Shown in pieces: positions 12,009 to 23,675 of a DNA stretch of 64,000 nt (position 1 is its first letter; each line of letters starts with the position of its first letter). The stretch spans positions 1,858,001-1,922,000 of the forward strand of contig CAJHZI010000495.1 in assembly GCA_905160935.1 (NCBI GenBank). Reading direction: 5' to 3'. Source of the stretch: Enchytraeus crypticus. Its lineage: Eukaryota; Annelida; Clitellata; Enchytraeida; Enchytraeidae. Below the pieces are notes generated by a model that saw only the letters and a program-made list of their open reading frames with translations, did no database searches and had not been told where the DNA came from. Position numbers and translations under genes: made by a program.

Positions 12009-12892
12009 TTTATTATATATTTTGTTTTATATTTTATATTCTTCAAGCTTGGAGTACAATAAAGGGGGGGGGGGAGGCGAGCGGGATTTAGCGCACTCGG
12101 TTAAGCTGCGCGTCAATTGAAAGAAGTTAAGTCTAACTAGGCCTAGTAACTTAACTTCATAACTTATTAACTGCTATTAAAATTATCATTGTTATTTATT
12201 ATTAACTTACTGTAACTTATTAACTTGGCTAACTTTATCTTTAGATCTCGTTTTCAGGATTTTCGCATTTGCACCGTTTCAGACCATGCTTTTGCTCACC
12301 GGCTTGGATTTGTCATCGTAGTGCTCGATGTTGTCATGTCTGATAGTAGCACTCTAATTGTTATTATACACCGGCTTTTTTGTTACCTTCTAATTAAGTA
12401 AGGTGAATTAACTGTGCTAACTTTGATTAATTATGTGATTAATTCTGTTAATTGTGTTACCGAAAAATGTGGGTAATTGTCTTACCAGTAACTTACTGGT
12501 ACACTAATCTTTGTGACGGTAGCTCGAGTGTGTCGAGTCGTCTTGAAAAGAAGCCTTGTGCTTCTGAATCTTAAAGTTAAACACACTACAACCTACCTAC
12601 CTACCTACCTCTAAATTCTTATGCCACCCGGACACAACACGAATAACAATCCTAAATCCTATATATATTATAAATATATGAAGGTAACCTTAATTATAAT
12701 TAATTAAGAGAATTAATCTTAATTTCATTTTATTTTACTGAATTTCTGAATTTTGGAATTAGCACTGTCTTTGGACCAACTTTTTGTTCACCGGCTTGGA
12801 TTTGTCACAATAGTGCTCGATGTTGTCATGTATGACAGTAGAACTTTAATTGTTTTTATATTCCGGCTTTTGTACCTTCTAATTTAGAATAT
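11064..12892. other. No gene seen; AT-rich with (TA)n and retroposon copies
   Basis: Contains a (TA)n tract at 11949-12004, a poly-G run near 12065, a tRNA-like head fragment (GCGGGATTTAGCGCACTCGG, also seen in reverse near 44230), and two family C retroposons at about 12240-12400 and 12735-12885. No exon was found. Confidence 0.6.
12240..12400 (+). mobile_element. Retroposon family C
   Basis: Core blocks GCACCGTTTCAGACC, TCACCGGCTTGGATTTGTCA, GTGCTCGATGTTGTCATG and AGTAGCACTCTAATTGTTAT. Other copies: 12735-12885, 13283-13360 (reverse), 22900-23040, 28425-28560, 40385-40584 (reverse, full length), 53205-53345 (reverse). Copies end in ATT/GTT triplets, a microsatellite-type tail. Confidence 0.75.
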
Positions 12893-12979
12893 TCACGAGT
12901 GGACGAACCTGAGGTGATTCGACGAACTCTCGGTGTCTGGTCGGTGCTTGCGGCGAGAGAACGGGAGAGATGCCTCTAA
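12893..12979 (-). CDS. Candidate last coding exon of the CCDC33-like gene
   Basis: On the minus strand CTGTAG precedes an in-phase reading of 28 codons, LEASLPFSRRKHRPDTESSS and on to a TGA at 12893-12895. The stretch is GC- and CpG-rich compared with its surroundings, as the other exons are, and it follows the exon at 13196-13276 in phase 0. The polypyrimidine tract is poor and a rival acceptor three bases on (TTAG) gives another frame, so the exact reading is uncertain. Confidence 0.35.
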   Translation of the reverse strand, partial: LEASLPFSRRKHRPDTESSSNHLRFVHS

Positions 12980-13195
12980 CTACAGAGTCGTTCTCTTTAA
13001 CCTACATGCAGTATTTAATAGTACTTTATTAATAGGCCCCGATACTTCAGATCTCCTACATATTTAAATAACAGATTAATGAAGTTCATAGATACCTCAA
13101 ATGTCCTATGTATTTAAATAACAGACTAATTAAGTTCATAGATACCTCAAATGTCCTTTGTATTTAAATAACAGACTAATTAAGTTCATAGATAC

Positions 13196-16100
13196 CTGAA
13201 ATATGTCTTTAGCCGCAGGGTTCCAGTAGCGGTTGAGATAGTCAGCGTACTCATTGTAGTATCGACGTGATTCGTCCTGTAGCATAACAACAATTAGAGT
13301 GCTACAGTCATCAATGACAACATAGAGCACTGTTGAGATAAAATCAAGCCGGCGAGAAAAAGAGGTAAAAATAATACACCTGCAATAATACAAGAATACC
13401 TCTGCAAGGCATCTTCCATAAAGAAAGCAATACCATTGTAATGTACAATAAACAACCTGTCTATTACAAAACTACATCAGTCCTCTCTGCAGATATTTTA
13501 TAGCACTTAACTGCTTAGTACTTAGGTAGCTGCTTTATTGAACTAAAAATGCTAAAGCAATTTAAGATGCATTAGATGCATGTCTCTTGAATGTTTGTCT
13601 AGCTCTTACCATGTGTATGCTTGAATGTATGCATAGCTCTTACCATTTGTATGCTTGAATGTATGTCTAGCTCTTACCGTGTGTATGCTTGAATGTATGT
13701 CCAGCTCTTATCATGTGTCTGCTTGAATGTATGCGTAGCTCTTACCAAGTGTAAGTTTGAATGTATGTCTAACTCATACCATGTGTATGTTTGAATGTAT
13801 GCCTAGCTCTTACCATATGTATGCTTGAATGTATGCCTAGCTCATACCATATGTATGCTTGAATGTATGCCTAGCTCATACCATATGTCTCTTTAGTTCC
13901 TCTCGTAGACGCTTGTTCTCTGACAGAAGAAGCTTCAGTCGAGCTTCTGTAATTAAAATCAAGATTCCATATTGAAATTGGTAAAATGCGATAAGAAAAA
14001 TTAATCGGATTCACGTATAGATAGATTTTGGACACATTCCTATGCTATTTAATATAAATATACAGGAAATAAAATCTAATAAATATACTTTATGAGACAT
14101 AGCTCTTCGTCGGGTATTCCGGACTATAATTTTCTGCCTCCCTTTATACATATACATGTACATGTACAGTGGTTCAAAAAATACTCCATCATTAGTAGTT
14201 AAATGTTGTCTTGGACAATTGTAATACTCTAATAGGGACCTTATAACGCTTGTTGTTGTTGTTGTTGTTATTTTCCTTTAAGTAAATAAATAGCACCGAT
14301 ATTATTGATTTCCAATCATTTATAACTGATTCTTTTGTCACCGTCAGTTTTAATCTGACTTTAACCGAGTTTAAATCACTGGGAAAAAATCAGTTATTTA
14401 AATATAATATATAGGCCTAATGTCTTTCCACGTGTTCGTAATGTTGTGGCTTTGAAATAAAATAATTAATTAATCTACCGATTAATAGAAAAGTTCACTT
14501 ATTATTTCAAGTCTTTGTACCTTAATTTTTTGCTTTTAATAACTATCCATACATGCAAATGACAAACAATTAAGGATTAGGACTAAATATTCGATTTGTA
14601 AGTCTTAAAATGATTGCTAAGTTTAGAACTTACCATTTTCTCCTTCTTTTCCAGATTTTTCTGAAAGTTGCAGTTCCATCTCAGTAATAACGGTTTCTTG
14701 TTTCCTGCAAGCTTCCTCGAGCTTCTTCATTCTCTCTGACTGGTGCGAGATTTGATCCTGAAGCTGTAGTCTCGTGGCGCTCTCGCTATCCCTCTTGCTA
14801 CGCTCATCCTCGTTAATCTGATTCATGCAAAATAATACATGAACATTATTAAATGCACATCATCATCATCAGCAGCATAATCATCATCAGCATCATCATC
14901 ATTATCATCATCAGCATCATCATCATTATCATCATCATTATCTATATTTATTAATTTCAACTGAATCAACGAATATACCGCGCAATTAAATCAAAAATTT
15001 ATATAATTAAACGGCCTTCAAAAAGTTCACAATTAAAAAACTATCTAGCTGACAACCGAAAATATATACTATAAAATATTAGCTGAGATATCAATAAAGA
15101 CTAAGTTACAGTTAAGATTTGAAACAATAGCAATGGCACAGTAGACTCACAGACTGTAGCTCAGCCTGCAACTTATAGACTTTGTCCTTGTATCTCTTCA
15201 AATCCTGTTCCTGTTCATTATATCTTTCCATCAGGGCGTCTGAAAGTGATCAAGTAGATATTAAAAACAAAAGATTAAATTTCTAAATTTTACTAGCAAA
15301 AATAGACCTTTTATTTTACAAGTAGAATTGCTTATCACAAGTGCATGCCACCTGAATTTTGTAACTCAATTAGAGATTATGATAATTTAAGTTTAAAAGT
15401 CTAAAATACATTTCGTCTAGGCTCTTCTCACTAGTTCAAATAACTATTCCTTTATCATTACTGTAAATATAGATAGATAGATATTATGTTTATTTTCGCC
15501 AAAGGTACTTAAGATCTCAAGTCTATTTTAGGCCTACAAGCAATTAATTGACTTGTATAATTGACCAATATAATTCAATTTACATTTTTTTACTCACATA
15601 GTAACATTTAAATTCTATTAACCAATATAGTTCCAATTGGAAGGTAGAATGGAAGGGAAAAGAGGCAGGCTGAGATTATGTATGTTAGATGACTTAGACC
15701 CACGCATATGTGGGAATGAAGAGGAAAGCGGAAGACAGAGAAGCGTGGAGACGTTATATACCATGGACCTGCCAGAAAGCAGTGCACTATGAGAGAGAGA
15801 GTTCAAAATAACCAGTGTAGCTTCTCTCTCATTATATCGTACCATACTGTAGCCGGAGTTCGCTTCCCCGGAAGTCCCCTGACTCGATCACGCGGGTGTC
15901 CCTCTCCATGTATCCGGTAGATTGACGGAGAGCAGAGTTCTCGGCGTCCAGGTATCTGATGTCCTCGGTCAGGTGAACGATGTCCCGTCCCATCCGCACC
16001 ACTGCCTCGCGGTATCGATGTAGCTCACGAGCCAAATAGTCCAAGAGACTTGAGGCACCAACAGGGTGAGAGCTACCCCTGTGTGGTGAAAATACAGGAT

Positions 16101-16232
16101 GATAATAGGTTAATAGTAGTTAATAGTAGTTAATCTAATATAGGCTAATAAAAGTGGGGGTCTAGCCCCTTACCCCCTGGCATTCATTACATATAGATCC
16201 ACCTGTTTTTCTTAAATGAGACTCTCTCAATC

Positions 16233-16271
<39 letters not shown>

Positions 16272-16272
16272 C

Positions 16273-16308
<36 letters not shown>

Positions 16309-19044
16309 ATGAGTCATCAAATGGAAGATATCAAATATTTATGTACAGAATCTTGAATAGAACATAATGCGATAAAAAATAAAGATGGTTAACTAATACT
16401 GCATCTAACGATTGGCATACATGAAGAAAGTAAACACACATTATAGTAAAATGGTCAAATATGTCGACATCTATCGCTTTTAATACAACATGTTTAAACC
16501 GTTAGGCAATTTATTCCATTTACGTGTAACCAGTCCAGTGAATGTCCGAGATCTTACTCTCAGATTAGAGCGGCTGGGTTTCGAACCCACGAGAGTTCAC
16601 TTCACCTCAGGATCTGTCACTTAGAACTTCATGACGTTACACCTATGCTATTGAGACATTCAAGATATTTAAGATATTTAAGATATTTAAGATATTTAAG
16701 ATATTCAAGACTTTCACAATATTCAAGATTTAGATTGAAGATACGGCGCTAACCTGCCCTCTGGTGTAGGGGGAAGGAACGTGGCTCCCACGTCATCTAG
16801 TACGTATTCAGGCAGGTGAACATCATCCCTAGACAGGTCGCTGTTGTGGGTGTACTCTATGAAGGCCTCGGCTGTGTCTCTGACCCTGTAGTCAGGTGGG
16901 ACTCTACCGCTGTTAGCAGCTAGAGGTCGCTGCGTGGAGGAATTTTAATAATATGTGTTCATACAAGCAATCAACCAGTCCAAATATCTTTATAAAACAC
17001 CACTCTATGACAATCAACCAGTCGAAATATCTTTATAAAACACCACTCTATGACAATCAACCAGTCAAAATATCTTTATAAAACACCACTCTGTGACAAT
17101 CAACCAGTCAAAATATCTTTATAAAACACCACTCTGTGACAATCAACCAGTCAAAATATCTTTATAAAACACCACTCTGTGACAATCAACCAGTCGAAAT
17201 ATCTTTATAAAACACCACTCTATGACAATCAACCAGTCAAAATATCTTTATAAAACACCACTCTGTGACAATCAACCAGTCAAAATATCTTTATAAAACA
17301 CCACTCTGTGACAATCAACCAGTCAAAATATCTTTATAAAACACCACTCTATGACAATCAACCAGTCAAAATATCTTTATAAAACACCACTCTATGACAA
17401 TCAACCAGTCGAAATATCTTTATAAAACACCACTCTATGACAATCAACCAGTCAAAATATCTTTATAAAACACCACTCTGTGACAATCAACCAGTCAAAA
17501 TATCTTTATAAAACACCACTCTATGACAATCAACCAGTCAAAATATCTTTATAAAACACCACTCTGTGACAATCAACCAGTCAAATATACCTTTATAATA
17601 CACCACTCTATGACAATCAACCAGTCAAATATATCTTTATAAAACACCGCTATACGACAGTACTGCGACTGGCTCTAGCCAGTGGCGAAGTTGGTTAAGA
17701 TACTCGACCGCGGATCCTTAGGTGCGGGTTCAAATCCTGGGATCGGCCGTCACTGACATCGCTTTCGAGTGAGGAAACTGACGTTAAACTTAGCTTTTTA
17801 TTGAAGGAACTATGAGAAAGCTAAGGTTAACGTCAGTTTCCTCACTCGAAAGCGATGTCAGTGACGGCCGATCCCATAATTTGAATCCCGCACATACTGA
17901 TCCGCGATCGAGTATTTTACCGACTTCGCCACTGGCTTCAGCCATTTACAGTACGCTTGCCTAATAAACATAAGACCATCGGTTCGAAACCCAGCCGGAT
18001 CGTCTCTGGCAATATCCCATGTTATACGAAAAATACGTTAAAATGAGCTTCAGAGCTTTTCGTAGTCTACGCGTCATTGTAGGTCACTACTGTGACAACT
18101 CTGACCTTGATATGTCCAGCAGTTGAGCGATAAATTCAAGATAAATATTTCACAGACTTTAAATATTTATAAACAATGATGTTTTAGCTTTGTCAATTAA
18201 GAATATGTTGTTGAAATAGGTGCAGAGATTATGAAGCTCCCTATACTGTAAGAGAAGTTTAAAATTTGCAGAATTATGTATCCTAGACTTGTCATATGGC
18301 AAATCATAAGTATAAAACAGGGAGCATAGCTTTAAAGTGACTTTTTAATACCGTGTTACAGGTTTTATCATGAGAAGGCACCGTATTTGTTAGACCATTT
18401 CCTAACTAAATCAACTCATTTACACTTGAATAGTGCGTTGTCGACCAATTTGTCTAAATGCAGATAAACTTCGACTCATATAGACGCATAAAATAAAATA
18501 GAGGAATCGTATGGGTGTTGGCCCTGTAGGGCCTGTAGGCGTACGGTTTGCGAGAAATCAAGTTTGAGTAAATGTTAATTCAATTTTTGAACACGCCACG
18601 TATTAAAATGATAAACTTACGTCATCATAGTAATATCTGTCACTGTCGATGGCTTTTATATATCTTGGACCACGAACTCTCGCGCTCGCGATTTCCTGTT
18701 CAACATAAAAGAGAGAAAGCTGAAATAATGCTAGCGTCTTAAACTTTAGCCTACAGCTAAAGAAATTAACTATTAATTTAAAAGTATTGAAGTCAAAGGT
18801 AGTTTTTTTACAGACGACAACATTTACACAACTGTACATGTATTTACAAATTTCAAATGTATTTTTCCATATTTTTCTCAATTTATACATTGAATAAGAA
18901 ATGGATATGGCTTAGCTGTTTGTAAAGGGATTGGATTATTGATCTATGGAGTGATCTATTTGGATCCTGAAAGCAGACTCTTAGCATGAATGCGTACCAT
19001 GAACCTGCTACTTGGCAGAACACTACATAGATAGATAGATAGAG

Positions 19045-19125
<81 letters not shown>

Positions 19126-19779
19126 AGGAGAGAGAGAAAGAGAGAGAAGCTTATATTTAGTTTATTTCTTCCAGTCGACTGTCTCTGAGCGTAAACTTGA
19201 GGTAAAGACATAGGCCTACATTACAGTGAAACAATCATTCATGATGGTATCTATAACTTACATTGCAAGTTTATACGATTTCACAGTTTATAGTTAATAT
19301 CCATACATACCGGTCCTGTGAATATCCAAGATTTTACTACCAGATCACCTCGGAATACGAGAGAGTTTAATATCACACTGTTCACTTCGAGATAAGACAT
19401 ATCAAATCTCATAATGTTACGTGCCGCTGTTCACACTGAACTACTTGGACACAGAAACAGACGTTAAATTTGGGCAGCAGAATTCTGAGTTCAAATAGGT
19501 CAGTCATCTAATAACGACCGATACCACTAATATAGGACACTGTTATGTTACTAAAGTTATATTGTCTACTAGATTAATCGTGTATCTACACTTGCCTCTA
19601 TTTGTGCGTCATTTTTGTTCTAAGTAAAATAACTAGAACTAAACTTTAAAAAGATAATTATAACTACATGTGCGTGGGACTACAATGACTTTACGAATAC
19701 ACTGTAAATACAAAAATGGGTGACTTACATCAGCGTAGTAATATCGATCCCCCATAGTCCGTTGTTGGCACAGGTAAAT
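13196..19779 (-). CDS. Coiled-coil protein gene, CCDC33-like
   Basis: Minus-strand gene with exons joined by matching phases: 19779-19729 (first seen, contains ATG at 19755), 18695-18621, 16929-16754, 16078-15843, 15239-15151, 14817-14634, 13946-13882, 13276-13196, and perhaps 12979-12893. The product starts MGDRYYYAD, has a linker with PPDYRVRDTAEAFIEYTHNS, then LLDYLARELHRYREAVVRMG and DIRYLDAENSALRQ. The rest is heptad-rich: ALMERYNEQEQDLKRYKDKV, ACRKQETVITEMELQLSEK and LLLSENKRLREELKRHM. It ends with a tyrosine-rich RRYYNEYADYLNRYWNPAA. The layout (LARELHRYR block, then KQE.VI..ME and L.ENKRLR..L) resembles the C-terminal part of CCDC33, a testis and cilium-associated protein, but no C2 domain was found upstream. 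The name is inference; the exon chain is well supported. Confidence 0.75.
13590..13881 (-). repeat. 34-bp minisatellite containing repeated 5' splice sites
   Basis: Eight tandem units follow the exon 13946-13882 directly on the minus strand. Each unit carries GGTAAGAG or GGTATGAG (one is mutated to GATAAGAG) followed by CATACATTCAA. The first unit starts at the exon's own donor, CATATG|GTATGAGC. Confidence 0.9.
14868..14945. repeat. (CAT)n trinucleotide repeat
   Basis: ATCATCATC tract with CAGCAT interruptions in an intron of the CCDC33-like gene. Confidence 0.9.
15630..15815 (+). mobile_element. 3' end of a non-LTR retrotransposon (LINE)
   Basis: The plus strand carries a decayed form of the last reverse-transcriptase ORF codons (GGCAGGCTGAGATTATGTAT, then GAAGAGGAAAGCGGAAGACA), followed by ATACCATGGACCTGCCAGAA and GCAGTGCACTATGAGAGAGA. 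The best-preserved copy, at 58273-58461 on the minus strand, reads GRGRPRLRMLDDLKTNSYED then DREEWRRHIP. Other copies: 21452-21590, 28890-29200, 29925-30135, 51355-51480, 56265-56545, 58015-58150. Confidence 0.75.
16235..16310. repeat. (CT)n microsatellite
   Basis: Two CT tracts separated by CTTTCTTTCCC, in an intron. Confidence 0.95.
16430..16660 (-). mobile_element. SINE family A
   Basis: Full-length copy with a clear B box in reverse (GGGTTTCGAACCCA). It is followed to 16720 by a short ATATTTAAG tandem run. Confidence 0.85.
16965..17650. repeat. 43-bp satellite-like tandem array, about 16 units
   Basis: Units AATCAACCAGTCAAAATATC then TTTATAAAACACCACTCTAT and GAC. Copies differ mainly at two sites (CC/GA/AA after AGT, TATGAC/TGTGAC). 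It starts about 35 bases outside the acceptor of the exon 16929-16754. Confidence 0.95.
17682..17945. mobile_element. Head-to-head fold-back pair of SINE family B
   Basis: A plus-strand copy (17682-17797) and a minus-strand copy (17818-17945) form inverted arms of about 115 bases around a short spacer. Both share the private variant GGATCGGCCGTCACTGAC, where other copies read GGCTCGCCCGTCACTGAC. A family F fragment follows to about 18070. Confidence 0.85.
18895..19145 (+). mobile_element. Retroposon family D with (GATA)/(GA)/(GAAA) tail
   Basis: Ends CCTGCTACTTGGCAGAACAC, followed by GATA, GA and GAAA microsatellite blocks. It lies in the intron between exons 19779-19729 and 18695-18621. Confidence 0.7.
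19220..19430 (-). mobile_element. Diverged SINE family A relative
   Basis: Aligns loosely with family A across its length (ACATTACAGTGAAACAATCA, TCCAAGATTTTACTACCAGA, ATAATGTTACGTGCC) with many changes. It looks old. Confidence 0.45.
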
Positions 19780-21451
19780 CTTAAATATCGATCTGTTTTT
19801 ATTAAAATAATCTCTGCTAAATAGTAACACGCAAAAGTACGATTTCTAAAGTACGACAAACGTTCGCTACAATGGGGTAGATTTATCTATAAAAAATATA
19901 TAAGCAATAAGCCCTTAAAGGTTTTTATTGTCAATACTGTTTACCCTTTTTGAACAAATCAATATAATTTATCCGTAAACGTTTTGTTTTGTTTATTTAA
20001 ACTAATTTGTTGAAAAGTTGCATACACTTTACGACATCCTGATGCAAGCTAATAGGTTCTAGATTCAAATCTAAGCCTCAATTGCTGTTGACTTAGGTCT
20101 ATTTTAATTTGATTAAATTTATCAATTTCATAATCTTGACTTTTTCCACGTGAGAAGTTGCTGCTTACTCAGCCAAACTTAAAGTATTCCAGTCAAACAA
20201 TTTAAATCTATAGATTCTTGCGACAAATTTTTATACAAAAGCTACCTGCCTCGCTTCAAAAATACATTCAATTGTCACTCTAGAATACGTCTCTATTGAT
20301 GCACAACAAAATTAGTTTAATTAAAATTCGATAATGTTGTAAAATAGTAATCTAGCCGATAACTTCTAATTAGAACTACATACGCTTCGCCGTTGTCGTT
20401 TGTCAAACGTGACGTTAAGCTGTATTGTGTGTATTGAAGCCATGACAACTGAGCCTATAAGTGTGTGATGTCCCACACACTATACAATAGATAAATTAAA
20501 CATTCGCAGTTATATAAATAAACATCATTGTTTAATGGCAGTTGCCTCTTTTATCCATTAGAGCCTATGTGAAAGTGTTGACAAGCGATCCCATTCTTAA
20601 AAATACCGTCAATTTTCACTAACGTTTTACGTTTAACGTTTTACAAATGATCATTGTTTTAAATAATATTTTTATGTTCAGATTGAAAATAGAACAGTGT
20701 GGCTAGGATTTGGCAATCGTGTAAAAGTATGAGAGAAACCAGTGAAACAATAAAACTACAGCTGGGATGTTCTACTGCATTGCCGATTTTATGCTCTACC
20801 TTAGCAGATACTACTGCATATTTTCTATTTATAGCAATAACTAATATTTAGTGTCGTCAAAATCCTGAATTTTCAATATTTTTTGATCGCTCTGATGTCA
20901 CTTGACAGAACACTTTACTGTATATTAATACTGTATTATTCAAATATAAACGAAACAATTTTCTCCTCCCCTGAGTGAAAATCTTTGATCGGAAGTTCGC
21001 AGCCACTAACCACGTCTATAGTCACTACTTCTACCGAGAAATACATATTTTTGATGATGATTACAAATCTGCATATTGAGATATTTATATGTAGGCCTAT
21101 ATTTCTTTATCATCAGAGATTTCTCACATTTTAACAATTTTACTTCCTCCGACAACTAATACAGGTGACAGCGACTCAGTCCTAAGTCAATCCTGGGGGA
21201 TGACTGACAAACAATTCACTGGCACTACAATTGATCGGGCGAGGGCATCATGTCTTATTTAATGCTAAGAAGCGACCTTTGCCTTTGAAATCATTCTAGA
21301 AAACTACCTTACTTGTTAAAAATTGAGATGGAATAATGGACGATAATTAATTATGCGATAATTTAATACGTACAAGAAGCAAAGTTGCGGCTGATATGCT
21401 AAATGAGCAATTAAAAGAACTTAACGGTTGATTTAATGCACCAAGGATAAC

Positions 21452-21666
21452 AATGTCTCTCTCTCTCTCTCTTAGTGCACTCACTACCTGCTGGCAGGTA
21501 CATCGTATACAATACCTCCACTCTTCTCTGTCTTCCCCTTTCCTCTACATATCCACATACGAGTGGATCTTTGAATCGTCTAACGTTCCTAAGAGTAAAA
21601 CTGCAACCAGACTGCAAGTGCGAATATGTACCTTGAACCTGCCACTTTACAGAACATTAGAGACAC

Positions 21667-21697
<31 letters not shown>

Positions 21698-21700
21698 TAA
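21452..21700 (-). mobile_element. LINE 3' end fragment next to an opposing family D tail
   Basis: A (CT)n start, then TGCTGGCAGGTACATCGTAT and ATCCACATACGAGTGGATCT, match the LINE 3' region in reverse. From about 21600 a family D tail (ATGTACCTTGAACCTGCCAC) runs forward into (GA)n. Open frames here are repeat-derived. Confidence 0.65.
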
Positions 21701-22144
21701 ACCAATAAGTTAATTGCTCACATTTGCATGACCCAGTGGTTAATATTGTTGACTCTGAGTTACGAATATCAACATAGGAGTCCTGTATGGCCAGTCAAAC
21801 AGCAAGTCTCTATTAAGAAATCGGTCAACAATATTTTTCGTTTCTTCGTAGATCAGTAGCTATTGGTACGCACAGGTGACAATTTTCCGTGTTATGTACG
21901 GGACACTGAAGGATAAACCAACCGTTAACTGCACGTTTCGTAAGAGGTGACTAAACACGAACCGAGGTAAGCAACGAGAAACTACTTAAGAAGCCATAAT
22001 TTTCTTAAGCTCTAGGTTACATATGGGTATGGCATAGCCTTTGTGAAGATATTAACTTGTTGATCTATGTAGTGCCTAATGGAGCGTAAAAGCAGAGTCT
22101 CAGTATAAAAAGCTATCTCGGACCTATCACTTGGCAAAACACTA

Positions 22145-22185
<41 letters not shown>

Positions 22186-22899
22186 TCAGACATACAGACA
22201 GACAGATCGAGAGAGAAGGAGAGGTGACAATTACAAAAGAATTCGGTCAAGTTAAGCTCAGATCTGACGTACAACACCATCAGTTTCTGCTAGCGTGATG
22301 AGTATTGAAACTTATTGAAATAAGCTGCTCTGCAGAGTTTGGCATCAGCTGTCATTTCAAATATTCCTCATCGCGCGGTGACTATCGTCAAACATTAAGT
22401 ATTAACAAATTAAACCAAGCAAAATGAAAATTTATATAAAAAAGACGAACACAGACAATTGATCCTGTACACATATAGAAATAAATATGCCATAGAATTA
22501 AACAATATAAGCCTGTTTTATGTAAAAGCGATATAATTATATGATTTAAAAGAGAAAAATTCTACTGTCTAACTACATACAATATATAGGATACAGTAGT
22601 TCTATATACAATATATACACTGGACATGTATAATAAATACAACGTATTTGTTCAAAATACATCACATTTATATTTTGTAAATAGGCAATTTATCTGCTGG
22701 CAGCATATAATAAAGAATAATTCTAATTTTTGACTGGGAGTGATTCGAAACAGACTCCAGAATTCGTGGATCTGAATAATTTATCTATGATAAATACGTT
22801 GTATTTATCAGAGACGGTTGAAGGCTTTTCTTTTTGACCACTCATATTTAACCATTGGTCAAGAACTGAAACCAACACGTAAACCTCCATTCCACTAGT

Positions 22900-23040
22900 A
22901 CCCTTCCTCAGACTGAATTCCCGGATTTTGGATCGCACCGTTTTTGGACCCCACACTCTGCTCATCGGATTGATTTGGTACCACAGTGCTCAATGTTGTC
23001 ACTGACGACAGTAGCACTCTAATTCTCTTGTTGTTGTTTG
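22900..23040 (+). mobile_element. Retroposon family C
   Basis: CCCGGATTTTGGATCGCACC, then GTGCTCAATGTTGTCACTGA and CAGTAGCACTCTAATTCTCT, ending in TTG triplets. Confidence 0.7.
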
Positions 23041-23675
23041 ACTCGCTACAATCTTGAAGAAAACCGGTTTTTCCCTACTAGGCAAGTCACGTGGCTTTCA
23101 TCAGTAACATCTGATAGACGCTAAGCAATCTTGACTTAAATTACTTCAAAGTTTCAAGATGAAAAAATTTACTTAATTTACTTCAGAGTTTCTAGATGAA
23201 ATAATTTATATAATTTACTTCAGAATTTCTAGATGAAAATCTGCCTCAGTGTTCAGAAAAAATCTTTCAAAATGAATTTATGAACTTCGTGACGGTATTT
23301 TGAGAAATAAATAATTATTATCTCTAACCGTTATATCGATGAAGTGTTATTAACTTATTATACGCAATTCCGTGTTTTTAAATATTTGAACTTTTAGTTT
23401 TGAAGTTTATCTGTACCAAAGCTAGCTAACTAATATATTTAAACACTATATTAAATTCGCGAGTGCTATAAGAGCGAATGCGTTTTAGAGCATTTAGGCG
23501 AAAATAGGGAAAGAAATAATAAGAAATCATAATTATAAATGTCTAATTAAATCAAATCTACGAAAACAGTTCCAATATTTGAACATAGACATTTCCTAAT
23601 ATACTGAATTTACACTGGCTGGCGGTGTAGACAACTAAACATACACAATTTTACTAATAAACATAAAAATTAGTC

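Larger units (their letters stand above)
19780..23675. other. Intergenic region between two minus-strand genes; no gene seen
   Basis: Holds the presumed promoter of the CCDC33-like gene (not recognised), LINE and family D fragments with CT/GA tails (21450-21700, 21880-22200), and a family C copy at 22900-23040. The 80- and 86-residue open frames here fall inside these repeats. Confidence 0.6.

Noticed and set aside
16965..17650. Regular repeats suggesting a CRISPR array
   Set aside because: Units are directly joined with no unique spacers, and the DNA is eukaryotic.
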